A stretch of DNA of 64,000 nt, from the NCBI GenBank assembly GCA_002709695.1, contig PAQF01000086.1, positions 101,254 through 165,253 on the forward strand, given 5' to 3'. This document shows, piece by piece, positions 1 to 8,844 of this stretch. The notes below the pieces were generated by a model. It was not told the origin of the DNA and made no database searches. It was given only the letters and a program-made list of their open reading frames with translations. Both the position numbers and the translations under genes were made by a program. Source of the stretch: Candidatus Poribacteria bacterium (GTDB taxonomy: Bacteria; Poribacteria; WGA-4E; UBA9662). Position 1 is the first letter of the stretch. Every line of letters begins with the position of its first letter.

Positions 1-154
1 TTACCTGCTTAAAGTCTGTGCTAAGCAAGGTGAAATCTGGTGCAGTGGAAGAATTCGAGTCTTGGATAGCATTATTGGGATTACCAACGTTGTTAGTTTC
101 GTTTGAACAACAAATGGAACAACAAAATAAGGCGATAAGAACGAACTCTCTCAG
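1..154 (-). CDS. Redoxin-like lipoprotein, 3' part outside window, CTG start
   Basis: Partial gene running off the left edge; 51 residues are visible. The start is inferred to be CTG at 154-152, because this frame has a TAG eight codons upstream and no ATG, GTG or TTG in between, while AAGGAG sits 8 nt before the CTG. The peptide begins LREFVLIALFCCSICCSNE, a hydrophobic segment with a lipobox ending SICC, so it is probably a lipid-anchored exported protein. A low-complexity Asn/Ser linker follows, then APDFTLLSTDFKQV, which resembles the first strand of AhpC/TSA (redoxin) domains. It starts 30 nt after the stop of the selenoprotein gene and is probably co-transcribed with it, giving two envelope redoxins in tandem. 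The catalytic motif lies outside the window, so whether it uses Cys or Sec cannot be seen. Confidence 0.6.
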   Translation of the reverse strand, partial: MREFVLIALFCCSICCSNETNNVGNPNNAIQDSNSSTAPDFTLLSTDFKQV

Positions 155-184
155 TGGAAAATCTCCTTTTCGTTGCTAATTGAA

Positions 185-1324
185 TTACTGGGCTAACCGA
201 ATTGCCTTAAGCAAGTCATCAATCTTCGGTAAATCATCAGGATTAATGCTACTGTGCGTGGAACGCCAACGAATAATGCCCTGCTTATCAACAATGAAAA
301 AGGATACCTTGGAAAATCTGCCAAAGTCTAAAACATTGTAATCCTGAATTGTCTTTGCTGTTGGATCCGATAGAGAAAAATATTTCAGTTTATGTTGCTG
401 ATGAATCTTCTTGTTTTCGGCTACAGATTCATGGCTAATGGCAACGATTTCAGCTTTGAGTTCTGAAATTTTATTATAATTTCCTTGTAGCAGCTGTACC
501 AGCTGCGGTAGGCATACAGGTCACAACTTACCACGGTGAAAAGTAAGAAGGACAGTTTGTTTGCTGGTGAAGTCTTTCAAAGCTACAATTTTGCCATCCA
601 CGTTAGATAGTGAGAAATTGGGAGCTAAATCTCCTAATTGTGAGCCGACATCAACTTTCTGTTCTGTTTCTTTGAGACTTATTTGTAGATCTTTTGTTTC
701 GCCTTTTCCAATTGGTTCAACTGTAACTTGGAATTCAATCTTTCCATCTGCAAGGATTGTCAATACCAACTCAACTTTGGGGGGTAATTGATTAAAAGAA
801 AAAGCACCAAATTTATCTGTTTGAATTGTAAATTCATTACTAGGTGCAGAAACCGTAATTGATGCATTTTCTATAAATGCACCTGCAGAGTCTATGACGA
901 TTCCCCGTATTGACGCCATCAGGGGAACAAGTTGAAAATTCTTTATAGCGACTTCTTTGTCAAGTAGAATAGCACTGGCTTCAGATGCTACGCGGTATCC
1001 CTCTGCAATAACGATGATATCGTAGTCTCCAAATTCCAGATAGGGAAAAATATATCTTCCATTCTCGTCCGGATAGGTGGTTGCAATAATATTACCGGCC
1101 TGCATTAGTCGAATTTCAGTGGCAGCATCAGTTGGTTTTAGAAGACCTTCAATTTTGCCAAGTTGGGGTTGGGTTTCGTTTCTTGCGTCGTCTTCACAGC
1201 CATTAATAATGATAATTAGAGAAGCTGCTGTAAAGAAAATTAGGTTTTGAAGAAAAGGCATTTTATCTCTCATTTTTAAATGGTACTTCTCCTTCTGTTT
1301 TAATGTCTTCATTCTCTTAAACAA
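185..1324 (-). CDS. Selenocysteine-containing redoxin lipoprotein (UxxC) with two CarboxypepD_reg-like domains
   Basis: Predicted 379-residue selenoprotein. A conventional reading stops at TGA 521-523, in the middle of the redoxin active site (LTFHRGKL-stop). The same frame continues as PVCLPQLVQLL to FFIVDKQGIIRWRSTHSS and ends at TAA 185-187, with no other stop in 111 codons. The TGA falls where peroxiredoxin-like proteins have the catalytic Cys of a WCPxC motif, giving U268-P-V-C271. A SECIS-like hairpin follows at once. Domains: lipoprotein signal with Cys43 (LIIIINGC), two carboxypeptidase-regulatory-like beta domains at about 54-125 and 130-215, redoxin at about 230-379. The likely role is reduction of peroxides or disulfides in the cell envelope. 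The start is uncertain: TTG 1324, ATG 1312 or ATG 1273. A promoter at 1349-1378 supports the upstream ones. SDR, NusB and other genes here end in TGA, so TGA is not globally reassigned. Confidence 0.85.
483..512 (-). promoter_or_regulatory. Bacterial SECIS element downstream of UGA
   Basis: On the minus strand, GCAGCTG-GTA-CAGCTGC (490-506) begins 15 nt after the TGA at 521-523. It can also fold as a 5-bp stem GCAGC/GCTGC with a 7-nt apical loop TGGTACA that contains GG. Outer CCT/AGG pairing extends it to 483-512. Bacterial SECIS elements are short hairpins just 3' of the UGA with exposed guanine in the apical loop, which SelB binds. Here the GG lies 21-22 nt after the UGA, a suitable distance. 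Confidence 0.75.
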
Positions 1325-1703
1325 GGAGAATTTGTTTTATTCGGAAAAATCATATTAGCTTTCTAATTTTTCTCTCAAGTAACATACCTATTAATTACAT
1401 CTAATCTTGCGTAAAGTCAAATTCCCGTTAACAGATAGAGTAGCATTGCTAACCTTTGCAATGCTGTAGAGATAACGAAGGCACCTCCGGATCTCTTAAA
1501 CTCATTTTAGTTTATGCCACCCTCCATCATAGGCTTTTAGATCAAGTATTTGGGCTTAATTAGCAATTAACATACCGACTTTATATGAAATCTTAAATCC
1601 TGGCATATAGTTACAGAAGGGAGGTTGAATCAGTAAACAGAACTGCACAGAACTCTAGGTCACCCCATTGTTAAGGTCGTATTAAGTGCAACTGATATGA
1701 GGA
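1325..1703. other. Intergenic region with promoter and one hairpin
   Basis: No coding signal found. It holds the minus-strand promoter at 1349-1378 and a perfect 8-bp inverted repeat AGCATTGC / GCAATGCT (1442-1449 and 1458-1465, 8-nt loop). No T-tract follows the repeat on either strand, so it is not a clear intrinsic terminator; it may still mark the 3' end of the upstream MetE-like operon. Confidence 0.4.
1349..1378 (-). promoter_or_regulatory. Sigma-70-like promoter of the selenoprotein operon
   Basis: Read on the minus strand: -35 TTGAGA (1373-1378), 18-nt spacer, -10 TATGAT (1349-1354). Transcription would begin near 1342, about 18-30 nt before the TTG 1324 and ATG 1312 start candidates. 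Confidence 0.5.
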
Positions 1704-2747
1704 TTAAAGCCTCAGTTCATGAAGAACAATTTTGACACCCTTGACCATATTTGTTAATTTTTGCCGCGCTGCCCAACGTGCGGTTTGACTCAGGCCACAG
1801 TCTGGAGCAAATGATAGACGGTCTGGCGAAGCGTATTTTAAACAGAGCCGAACACGGTCGGCTACATCCTCTGGAGATTCTATGTAATAGCTTTTTACAT
1901 CAACTATTCCAACGGCCACATCCATTTTTTTTGAGATCAATTCGATGATCTCAATTTCCGAAAACTGGCGACTGGCCATTTCGACGTGGATTTCATCAAC
2001 ATGCATATCGAGGAAGGCTGGAAACATTGGGGCGTATTTCCTCAATCCAACAGCACGTGCTTTGAAATTACCAAAACATAGGTGCGTCGAGAGTCGAACT
2101 TTACCGCGAACGGGTTCAATCGTGCGATTGAAAATATCGACAAAACGGGTAGGATCTTCGCGGTGAGCATAGCAACTCATTGATGGTTCATCAACTGTTA
2201 ATTCTTGGCAACCAGCTTCAACCAAAAGAATCAATTCATTTTGTACAATCGGCAATAACGCTTCAGTAACTGCGTAACGGTCAGGGTACTGATCATTCGG
2301 AATCAACCGACCACTCATAGTGTATGGTCCAGGCACAGACGACTTCAATACTGGGCATGGGTCTAAGTGAGAAGTTAGCCGTTGAAGCCGGCCAAATTCC
2401 TCAACTGCGCCGAGTCCATCTGGGGCAAAAATTTGGTCAGTAATTTGGTGTTTACCTCGCTGATCATGTGCGGGAGGACCAAACTTTCGGGAGGTCTCAG
2501 TCTCTGCTTTAATCCCTTTTAGATAACCATAGAAAGATAAATTAAAGTCGAAGCGTGTTTGTTCTCCATCAGTAATGACATCTAAGCCAGAGCTAAGTTG
2601 GTCACTTATCGCAACAGTTACTGCGTCTTCTTGGATTTCTTCTATATCACTGAAGCCGAATTGATTTAAGTTCTGAGAGGCAAATTCAAGCCAACCCGGA
2701 AATGGATAGCTTCCTATAACCGTAGTTCGGAGTGGAAATCCTTTCAT
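1704..2747 (-). CDS. MetE C-terminal-like (core-MetE) methyltransferase
   Basis: 347 residues, about the size of the catalytic half of cobalamin-independent methionine synthase, with no N-terminal MetE domain. The zinc/thiol site is present: H222 and C224 in STHLCFGN, E256 in HVEMAS, and C317 in FAPDCGLSQ. The N-terminal TTVIGSYPFPGWL motif is typical of the family. It probably transfers a methyl group to a zinc-bound thiol such as homocysteine; the methyl donor cannot be read from the sequence and may not be methyltetrahydrofolate-polyglutamate. It is the last gene of a three-gene minus-strand operon, starting 3 nt after the SIS-domain gene stops. The pairing with a SIS protein and an SDR suggests a catabolic or salvage role rather than housekeeping methionine synthesis (inference). 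Confidence 0.8.
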   Translation of the reverse strand: MKGFPLRTTVIGSYPFPGWLEFASQNLNQFGFSDIEEIQEDAVTVAISDQLSSGLDVITDGEQTRFDFNLSFYGYLKGIKAETETSRKFGPPAHDQRGKHQITDQIFAPDGLGAVEEFGRLQRLTSHLDPCPVLKSSVPGPYTMSGRLIPNDQYPDRYAVTEALLPIVQNELILLVEAGCQELTVDEPSMSCYAHREDPTRFVDIFNRTIEPVRGKVRLSTHLCFGNFKARAVGLRKYAPMFPAFLDMHVDEIHVEMASRQFSEIEIIELISKKMDVAVGIVDVKSYYIESPEDVADRVRLCLKYASPDRLSFAPDCGLSQTARWAARQKLTNMVKGVKIVLHELRL

Positions 2748-2750
2748 TCC

Positions 2751-3533
2751 TTAAGTTTCCCCGTTATTTTGATAAAGTTTGCTTATACGGTGTGCATGTT
2801 CATCATAGGCGGATTCAAACAGTTGAGATGCTCGCTTGTTACCGACTAAGCAGGAGGCCGTCAGTACTTTTGGAGGTTGACCAGCTCTTGTAAGCCGATC
2901 AGCCACTTCAGCTTTGACAGCATTGATTAAGGCTACACCCCCGATGGTTGAACCAGGTGAAACAGGAGTGCCGAGACCCTCAACTTGTACCATCGAATCC
3001 CCTGGAGGAACCCCATTATCAAGAACCAAATCAACTATGTCTGGAAGCTTGATATTTTCAGGATGTTTAGATTCACTCGCTTCCGAATGTTGAACACTTA
3101 CCATGCCTACGACTTTCATTCCAGTCTTCTTAAATCCTTGTGCTATTTCGATGGGAACAATATTTGTCCCACTAGATGAAATAACTAAGGCAGAGTCTAT
3201 CTCGGACAAGTCGAAATTACGTAGGATTTGCTTGGCAAATCCACTGACGTTTTCGAGGTACATCGCCTGACGTTGACCATTTGTGCCGGTAACATTGTTA
3301 TGGAATGTCAACGACAACTCAACAATGGGGTTAAAGCCAGGAAAAGATCCGTAACGAGGCCACATTTCTTCCACCATGATTCGACTATGTCCTGAGCCAA
3401 ATAGATGAACCATACGTCCTGCTAAAATTGTTTCGCTGAACCAATCTGCGACTTGATTGATTTGGTCATATTGCTGCTCAATGAGATCAAAAATTTTGCG
3501 GCATTTGTATATATATTGCTGACTTGGTTTCAT
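2751..3533 (-). CDS. SIS-domain protein, UPF0309-like
   Basis: 260 residues with a sugar-isomerase (SIS) fold. GRMVHLFGSGHSRIMVEEM carries the glycine/serine phosphosugar-binding loop, and ALVISSSGTNIVPIEIA the second Ser/Thr-rich loop. The family binds phosphosugars, usually aminosugar phosphates, as isomerase or regulator; UPF0309 members are poorly characterised. The start is placed at ATG 3533-3531, which overlaps the SDR stop as ATGA and gives a protein beginning MKPSQQYIYK. An earlier in-frame start nine codons upstream would overlap the SDR by 31 nt and is less likely. It lies between the SDR and the MetE-like gene, with 4-nt overlap and 3-nt spacing, so translation is probably coupled. 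Confidence 0.8.
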   Translation of the reverse strand: MKPSQQYIYKCRKIFDLIEQQYDQINQVADWFSETILAGRMVHLFGSGHSRIMVEEMWPRYGSFPGFNPIVELSLTFHNNVTGTNGQRQAMYLENVSGFAKQILRNFDLSEIDSALVISSSGTNIVPIEIAQGFKKTGMKVVGMVSVQHSEASESKHPENIKLPDIVDLVLDNGVPPGDSMVQVEGLGTPVSPGSTIGGVALINAVKAEVADRLTRAGQPPKVLTASCLVGNKRASQLFESAYDEHAHRISKLYQNNGET

Positions 3534-4315
3534 AGATATTGTCCTTCCGAAATTGACCAACCACCATCAACGGCTAGAACTTGACCTGTTACAAACTTTG
3601 ATTCATCTGACAAGAAAAACACAACTGCTTGATTAAGATCGGATGGCAAACCAATCCTACCACCATCCAATGGTTGCTTTGTTTGGATATACTGCATAAT
3701 TTTCTGATCGGTTGATGCTCGTTTTGCCATTGGTGTGTCGACTAGAGCTGGTGCAATAACATTGAACCGAATACCTTGATCCGCGTAGAAAGAGGCTGAG
3801 GATTTAGTCATCCCAATGATTGCTGCTTTGGCAGTAGCATAGGTAAGCGTGCCAAAATAATGGGAGGAAGGAGAAAATCCTAAGACAGATCCCATGTTCA
3901 AAATCGAGCCACAGGTTTCCTGCCTGTGAAATTGCTGGACGGCCGCACGATTTGAGTAGAACATGGAAGTCAAGTTGAGCTCTAGCGTTTTATGCCAACC
4001 TTCGTCTGTAACCTCGTGTAGTGGAGCATCTCCCATGCTGCGGCCGCTACCACCTGCAACATGGTAAAGACCATGGATGATTCCTTGCTCCGTTACGAAA
4101 CGGTCAATAATGGACGAAACCATATTTGGATTTGTAGCATCGCCAACAGCAACAATTGCGCGACTGCCTAATTTTTTTTTTGCTCGATCAACTTTTTCGG
4201 TATTACGGCCAAAGGTAGATACTTTTGCTCCTGCCTTAATGCATGCATGACATGCTGATAATCCCATCCCAGAAGTACCTCCAACAATAACAATATGTTT
4301 GTCGTTTAGAGTCAT
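3530..4315 (-). CDS. Short-chain dehydrogenase/reductase (SDR)
   Basis: 261 residues, a classical SDR. The cofactor loop GGTSGMG is at 12-18, the NAG-like motif reads VAGGSG, the catalytic Ser is near 143 (LNMGSVLG), and YxxxK is Y159-ATA-K163. The C-terminus GQVLAVDGGWS is the usual SDR ending. The enzyme should be an NAD(P)-dependent alcohol/ketone oxidoreductase acting on a sugar, polyol or related substrate; the substrate cannot be deduced. It is the first gene of the operon SDR-SIS-MetE-core, and its TGA overlaps the next ATG (ATGA). No strong Shine-Dalgarno precedes the ATG, which is common in this window. Confidence 0.85.
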   Translation of the reverse strand: MTLNDKHIVIVGGTSGMGLSACHACIKAGAKVSTFGRNTEKVDRAKKKLGSRAIVAVGDATNPNMVSSIIDRFVTEQGIIHGLYHVAGGSGRSMGDAPLHEVTDEGWHKTLELNLTSMFYSNRAAVQQFHRQETCGSILNMGSVLGFSPSSHYFGTLTYATAKAAIIGMTKSSASFYADQGIRFNVIAPALVDTPMAKRASTDQKIMQYIQTKQPLDGGRIGLPSDLNQAVVFFLSDESKFVTGQVLAVDGGWSISEGQYL

Positions 4316-4541
4316 ACTTGCTTGGACTCGGAATTAATTGCAGAATTTTGTGGTTTTGCTTTGGTTAATCGCAAGAGCGTAGAATATATTAGCTTGGGAA
4401 TCGAACACTGCGAGATTCGCTGAAATTGGCCTTATTACCATATAGTTGCATGCTTGTTGCCGTTAAGTGTTTTTTAATTTGGTTGAATAAGTAGCCTTGA
4501 TTTTTGAATATAAAGTGTAAGGGGTGGTGATTATTCTCTAT

Positions 4542-6428
4542 TTAGAATACTCCATCAATTATCACTTTGACTTGAGTAGACCCAGCGTCTGAGGCAAAAG
4601 TCATGTAAAGCATATCAAGTTCATCATTGTAAGTATAACTTCCACCACCGTTTGATCCTTTGATTTGGAATTTCAGTCGGAAGCTTCTCCCGAAATCGTA
4701 ATATACATTGGCTCCCCAGCCCACACTTCTCGCTGAAAAATCCAAGTGACTTTTGTTACCTGGATCAAAAGCATACTTAATCTGTCCCATATTTGAGACC
4801 GAAAGGTTAATCTCTCCCCCTACTTCCCTATAGGTGTAGGGGTTATGATCTCGGATCAGTTCAAAGCCCAACGCAATGCTCTGCTTTAAGCTATCTTTGA
4901 CTGTTCGACCGTCAGCAACAAAACTACCTCGAAAATCTTCGAAGGCAGGTGTACGATAGTACAGATCATCAGTTGTTTCATTCCAGCCGATGGTGTGAGT
5001 TAGTTTCATTTGAAAGTCTTCGTTAAAATCGTACTTCAAGGCAGTAGTAGCATCTATACTGTTTTTGACTAGATCTTGTTCGTAATCTGCTCCTAGAGAA
5101 ACGTCGGCATCTAAATCATCTTCATTATCGATCCACACTCCTTCATCACCACGTTGGTATGTGAGCTGGACTTCGGTTTGTAGTGCGGAGCGAACGAACG
5201 GGGAGGTTGGAGAAAACTTACTTACTTGTAACGATTGGGTATTGATAAAATAGAGATTGCCACTTGAATCAATTGCTTTCAAGTCTAAGTTGGCAAAATT
5301 CTTATCTTCTCGTTGAAAACGAATCAGGGTCTTTTCTAGAAAAGACCCGTCGGAACCAAATCGCTGAACTTTCAGGAATTGGCTCTGAAAAGTTCGTTTT
5401 TTACTGGAAAGTCTCTGGAATTTAGGAGTCATCAATGGGTCGTTCATGCGCGTTGGTAACTTGGAAGCGGATAATTTCCAGTATCGCGATTTATCTGCTA
5501 CAAGAACCGAGTTATCTGCTAACACTACCAGATGGTAAGGGGATATTAATGCCCCATCATCGTAGCCGTATTCCCCGAAAGCTGAGACGAACTCACCACT
5601 GGCATTATATTTCAAGACGCGATGCAGTTTTTGATCGACAATGTAAATATAACCTTCCAAATCAATCGTCATGTCAGTGGCTTTAGCTACCTGTCCAACG
5701 CCGGGTTGATCAACCGTGAATGTTGATAATATAAAACCTTCTGCAGAGATCTTCCGAACCTCGCCGTCATCGTAAATGTACATATTTTCTTGCTCATCAA
5801 CCGAGAGAAAGAAGGTTCTCTTGGTATTTCCTTGCGGCAGAAAAAGCGCATAGTGTCCCTCAGAGTCTAAAGCGGGGGCCGCAGTGTCAAAAAACTGAGA
5901 GTACTGAGAAAGTAATTCATGGTTTAATGGAAGAGATGTATTGGTTAATGAGGAATTATTTAGGGATTTAATTCCTAAATGAGTTAGATGGTGTACAAAA
6001 TAAGTTTTGATGAACTGACCTTCGGCATCGAATTTGTGAATACATGCTCCGTAAGTGAAGAGCTTTGGGGCATCTGCTCCTTCAATCGGGGAAATTTTCC
6101 AGTCTGAAACATAAATTTTCCCATCAGTACCAATAGCCATATCTGTGATATTGGCAAAGATAAACTTTTTTGGGTTGCTCCTAATTGTAAAATCGAGAGT
6201 TCCATCTGGCATAAGTTTTTGAATTTTTCGCATTCCCTTGCCGTTATCAGCAATGTAGATGGCACCTTCTTGGTCAAAGCTAAATAGTGTTTTGTCCGAA
6301 AATTTCCCTCCATTATTACCTTTCCCTCCGAATTGAAATTCAAATTTCACTTCCTTGGCAAAGCCAAATAATATGTTAGCAGACAAGAGAGTCATAACCG
6401 CAAATGATAAGGATCTTCGGAGTATCAT
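4542..6428 (-). CDS. Secreted NHL-type beta-propeller protein with beta-rich, possibly outer-membrane C-terminus
   Basis: 628 residues with a signal peptide (about 1-24, ending LFGFA). Residues ~28-400 hold NHL-like blades, for example [45 protein letters not shown] and [17 protein letters not shown], which form a six-bladed propeller. From about residue 410 the character changes to alternating amphipathic strands ([59 protein letters not shown]), and the protein ends in Phe, as outer-membrane barrels often do. The function is unknown; it could be an extracellular binding module tied to a small barrel. Its ATG overlaps the TGA of nusB (ATGA), so the two are translationally coupled. Confidence 0.65.
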   Translation of the reverse strand: MILRRSLSFAVMTLLSANILFGFAKEVKFEFQFGGKGNNGGKFSDKTLFSFDQEGAIYIADNGKGMRKIQKLMPDGTLDFTIRSNPKKFIFANITDMAIGTDGKIYVSDWKISPIEGADAPKLFTYGACIHKFDAEGQFIKTYFVHHLTHLGIKSLNNSSLTNTSLPLNHELLSQYSQFFDTAAPALDSEGHYALFLPQGNTKRTFFLSVDEQENMYIYDDGEVRKISAEGFILSTFTVDQPGVGQVAKATDMTIDLEGYIYIVDQKLHRVLKYNASGEFVSAFGEYGYDDGALISPYHLVVLADNSVLVADKSRYWKLSASKLPTRMNDPLMTPKFQRLSSKKRTFQSQFLKVQRFGSDGSFLEKTLIRFQREDKNFANLDLKAIDSSGNLYFINTQSLQVSKFSPTSPFVRSALQTEVQLTYQRGDEGVWIDNEDDLDADVSLGADYEQDLVKNSIDATTALKYDFNEDFQMKLTHTIGWNETTDDLYYRTPAFEDFRGSFVADGRTVKDSLKQSIALGFELIRDHNPYTYREVGGEINLSVSNMGQIKYAFDPGNKSHLDFSARSVGWGANVYYDFGRSFRLKFQIKGSNGGGSYTYNDELDMLYMTFASDAGSTQVKVIIDGVF

Positions 6429-7183
6429 ATTTTCTGTCTTTTCTCTTCACTTTGGTTAGAATTGTTTTCCAATCGATTAGCTTCGGTATGATTGGTGAAG
6501 CTCAGTTGCTTAACTTTATCTAAAACACCATTAACAAATTTGGCGGAGTCGTCAGTACCAAAGATTTTAGCGAGTTCAACTGCTTCATTAATTGAAACAG
6601 CGAAAGGAATGTCTGCAAGAAATAAGATCTCATAGGTGGCTAGCCGTAAAGCTGACAAATCGGTAAGTGGCATCCTATTGCGTGTCCAATGTTCTGAAGC
6701 GGAATCAATCAATTGGTCGATCATAGCCAAATGTTCAATGGTGCCTTGAACTAATGAATTGGCAAAATCGATTATGTCGTCTGTTGCTTCAAAGGCCTTA
6801 AGCAAAATTTCTCGTTTCTGCTCGGATGGGTGAGCAGAAATTTCAACAGTTTCGTCTTCATCTTCTTCATTTCTATTCCAGAATAAATTCTTGAATAAAT
6901 CAACTAACTCTTGGTTTGAATTATGAGGACTTTTTTTCTGGGTTTCAAATTTTTCTTGGAAAGTAAGCACTTTTTGGTTGAAATCATCTTGAGCTTTCTC
7001 TGTCTGGCTCGTATTTCCATGCAACAACCACCGAAATACACTGAGTGGATAAAACCCATCTGATACATTTGTATCTGGTTGGTTCCAGAAGTATGTAAAA
7101 TCAAGGTCAGAGCTGTCCTGATATATTTCAAGTTGATAAAGCATTTGGAGTGCAAAGGCCCGTGCCTTAGTACGCCACATCAT
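6425..7183 (-). CDS. nusB: NusB-family antitermination factor with a long acidic insertion
   Basis: 252 residues against about 140 for typical NusB. The N-terminal helix [20 protein letters not shown] matches NusB. Residues ~127-225 ([58 protein letters not shown]) give the rest of the fold. Between them, at about 25-125, is an inserted segment rich in Asp/Glu/Asn/Gln ([16 protein letters not shown]), and a charged tail follows the domain. NusB binds boxA RNA with NusE (S10) in rRNA antitermination. AAGGAGATA lies 9 nt before the first ATG at 7183, and a second ATG follows directly. The downstream coupled gene encodes a secreted propeller, an unusual partner. Confidence 0.8.
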   Translation of the reverse strand: MMWRTKARAFALQMLYQLEIYQDSSDLDFTYFWNQPDTNVSDGFYPLSVFRWLLHGNTSQTEKAQDDFNQKVLTFQEKFETQKKSPHNSNQELVDLFKNLFWNRNEEDEDETVEISAHPSEQKREILLKAFEATDDIIDFANSLVQGTIEHLAMIDQLIDSASEHWTRNRMPLTDLSALRLATYEILFLADIPFAVSINEAVELAKIFGTDDSAKFVNGVLDKVKQLSFTNHTEANRLENNSNQSEEKRQKI

Positions 7184-7408
7184 CTTACGAATATCTCCTT
7201 AATTTCGAGAACCATCGCTTTTGCAACCTCAAGTTACTTGCGATTTAAGGATAGCATATGCTTAATTAAAATTGATAGTAAAAATGCCTTGTCTATTTCC
7301 TTCGTGCACAACTCTAAAAGCTGAAAAGGTGTACATGTCTAGTGTGTAATCTTGTATACTATTAAAAGCTTTGGAAAAGCGAATGTAATTATACATGGTG
7401 TTTGAATT

Positions 7409-8539
7409 GTGGATTACTATAAAATTCTAGGACTTTCAACGTCTGCTACACTTGGTCAGATTAAAAAAGCGTTCCGCCGGTTTGCGATTGAATTCCATCC
7501 TGACAAAAATCCTAATAATCCTATTGCTGAAGACAAATTTCAGAGGGTGTCAGAAGCATATGCTGTTCTGTCAAACCCGGAAAAGAGAGCAAAATACGAT
7601 CGATCTTATACTGTTGCTCAAGATAGGGCAGAGCAGCGCTCTGCTAGAGAGAGTCAACAATCTTTTACTAGGACGAAGCCAACATCAAAAACAAACAACG
7701 AATCTCCAACTCCGGCTGCACACTCAAAGGAAAGAAGGAATTTCTCAGGTACGTCTTTCTCGGATTTTTTTACTGATTTCTTCACTGAATCAGAAGATCA
7801 GAAAACAAAAATCAAAAGACCCATACGTGGTGAAAGCATTCAACAAATTCTTGAGATAGATCTAAAAGATGTTATGCAGGGAGGCCAATTCATGGTTCCT
7901 GTAACCATTCAAGAAATCTGTATCCGGTGTAATGGAGTTGGAAGACAAGGAGCCATCGACTCGCGTGGATGTCGAAGATGTGCAGGGACAGGTACTATCG
8001 AGGTTCAGATGGGAAACGTTGATGTGAAGCGTGTATGTCCCAGTTGCTGTTATAACATCGATGACAAAGGAATTCCCTGCTTCAATTGTCGGGAAACAGG
8101 TAGAATTGAGAAAACACACACAATAATGGCCACTGTAAAACCGGGGGTTAAGGACGGTACACGCTTAAGGATGCTTGGTAAGGGCGAACCAGGTGTCTAC
8201 GGTGGGCCAAACGGGGATTTGTTCCTGAAAGTTTGGGTTCGAGAGCATCCATACCTCGTACGACGTGGAAACAATCTCCATAGCGAGGTGGAGATTGATT
8301 TTATTGATGCCATTTTAGGGAATCGGGTTTCGGTACAAACGCTTGATGATTTGATTCCTATTGATATTCCTCCTGGAACGCAACCCAACCATGAGTTTAA
8401 ACTTACTGGGAAAGGGCTTCCGAATGAAGAAGGAACAGATATTGGTGATCAAATTGTAACACTTCGAATCAAACTGCCAACCGAAATTTCATCGTACCAG
8501 GTGGAGTTGCTCCAAAAATTTCATCTGGACCCACCGTAA
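7409..8539 (+). CDS. dnaJ: DnaJ-type Hsp40 co-chaperone
   Basis: 376 residues, GTG start. The J domain (1-66) has HPD at 30-32 and would stimulate DnaK ATPase. The usual Gly/Phe linker is replaced by a Ser/Thr/Lys-rich stretch ending SFSDFFTDFFTE. The zinc region has four CxxC pairs (CIRCNGVG, CRRCAGTG, CPSC, CFNCRETG); the third lacks the usual GxG, so it is degenerate. Two C-terminal peptide-binding domains follow (TIMATVKPGVKDGTRLRM, HPYLVRRGNNLHSEV). No dnaK or grpE is nearby. It could be a secondary DnaJ/CbpA-type copy; the complete zinc region favours DnaJ. It is divergent from nusB, and a TATACT -10-like box is seen at 7355-7360. Confidence 0.85.
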   Translation: MDYYKILGLSTSATLGQIKKAFRRFAIEFHPDKNPNNPIAEDKFQRVSEAYAVLSNPEKRAKYDRSYTVAQDRAEQRSARESQQSFTRTKPTSKTNNESPTPAAHSKERRNFSGTSFSDFFTDFFTESEDQKTKIKRPIRGESIQQILEIDLKDVMQGGQFMVPVTIQEICIRCNGVGRQGAIDSRGCRRCAGTGTIEVQMGNVDVKRVCPSCCYNIDDKGIPCFNCRETGRIEKTHTIMATVKPGVKDGTRLRMLGKGEPGVYGGPNGDLFLKVWVREHPYLVRRGNNLHSEVEIDFIDAILGNRVSVQTLDDLIPIDIPPGTQPNHEFKLTGKGLPNEEGTDIGDQIVTLRIKLPTEISSYQVELLQKFHLDPP

Positions 8540-8826
8540 TTGATCTTCATAATCGGTTTACCTGAAGAATTAGTTGAATTGCCTGCACATACCTCACACT
8601 TCTTCGACTATAGTAAAATTCCAAACATTCGTAATTCTTGAGTCAATTTTTAAGAGATTGTAGTTTTTCTTTAGTTGAAGTCCTAGTTTGGAATGTAATT
8701 CAGTGATTGTGAGGTCGGTTTTCATCGAGCTAGATATTTCCCTATAAACTTTGGCTTGTTCTCTTTATTTAATTTCTTTGGCCAAAATATTGTTCATTTC
8801 GAGAGGTTAAACACTGTGAGGAAGCG

Positions 8827-8844
8827 TTAGCAAAGCCTTGCTAA
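8827..8844. repeat. Operator-like inverted repeat over the -35 box
   Basis: Perfect 7-bp inverted repeat TTAGCAA / TTGCTAA with a 4-nt centre (AGCC). Its right arm contains the predicted -35 hexamer TTGCTA. A dimeric repressor bound here would block RNA polymerase. No adjacent regulator gene identifies the protein. Confidence 0.35.

Noticed and set aside
521..523. Reading the TGA in the redoxin as a true stop or a sequencing-error nonsense codon
   Set aside because: The frame continues 111 codons with intact redoxin sequence, the stop falls on the catalytic residue, and a SECIS-type hairpin follows. Not fully excluded without selABC.
4396..4406. GGGAATCGAAC resembles the T-loop of a minus-strand tRNA
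   Set aside because: The bases flanking the loop cannot form a T-stem, and no acceptor or anticodon arm is found nearby.
7452..7859. 135-codon open frame overlapping the start of dnaJ
   Set aside because: It is in another frame of the J-domain coding region and its composition is that of an out-of-frame translation.
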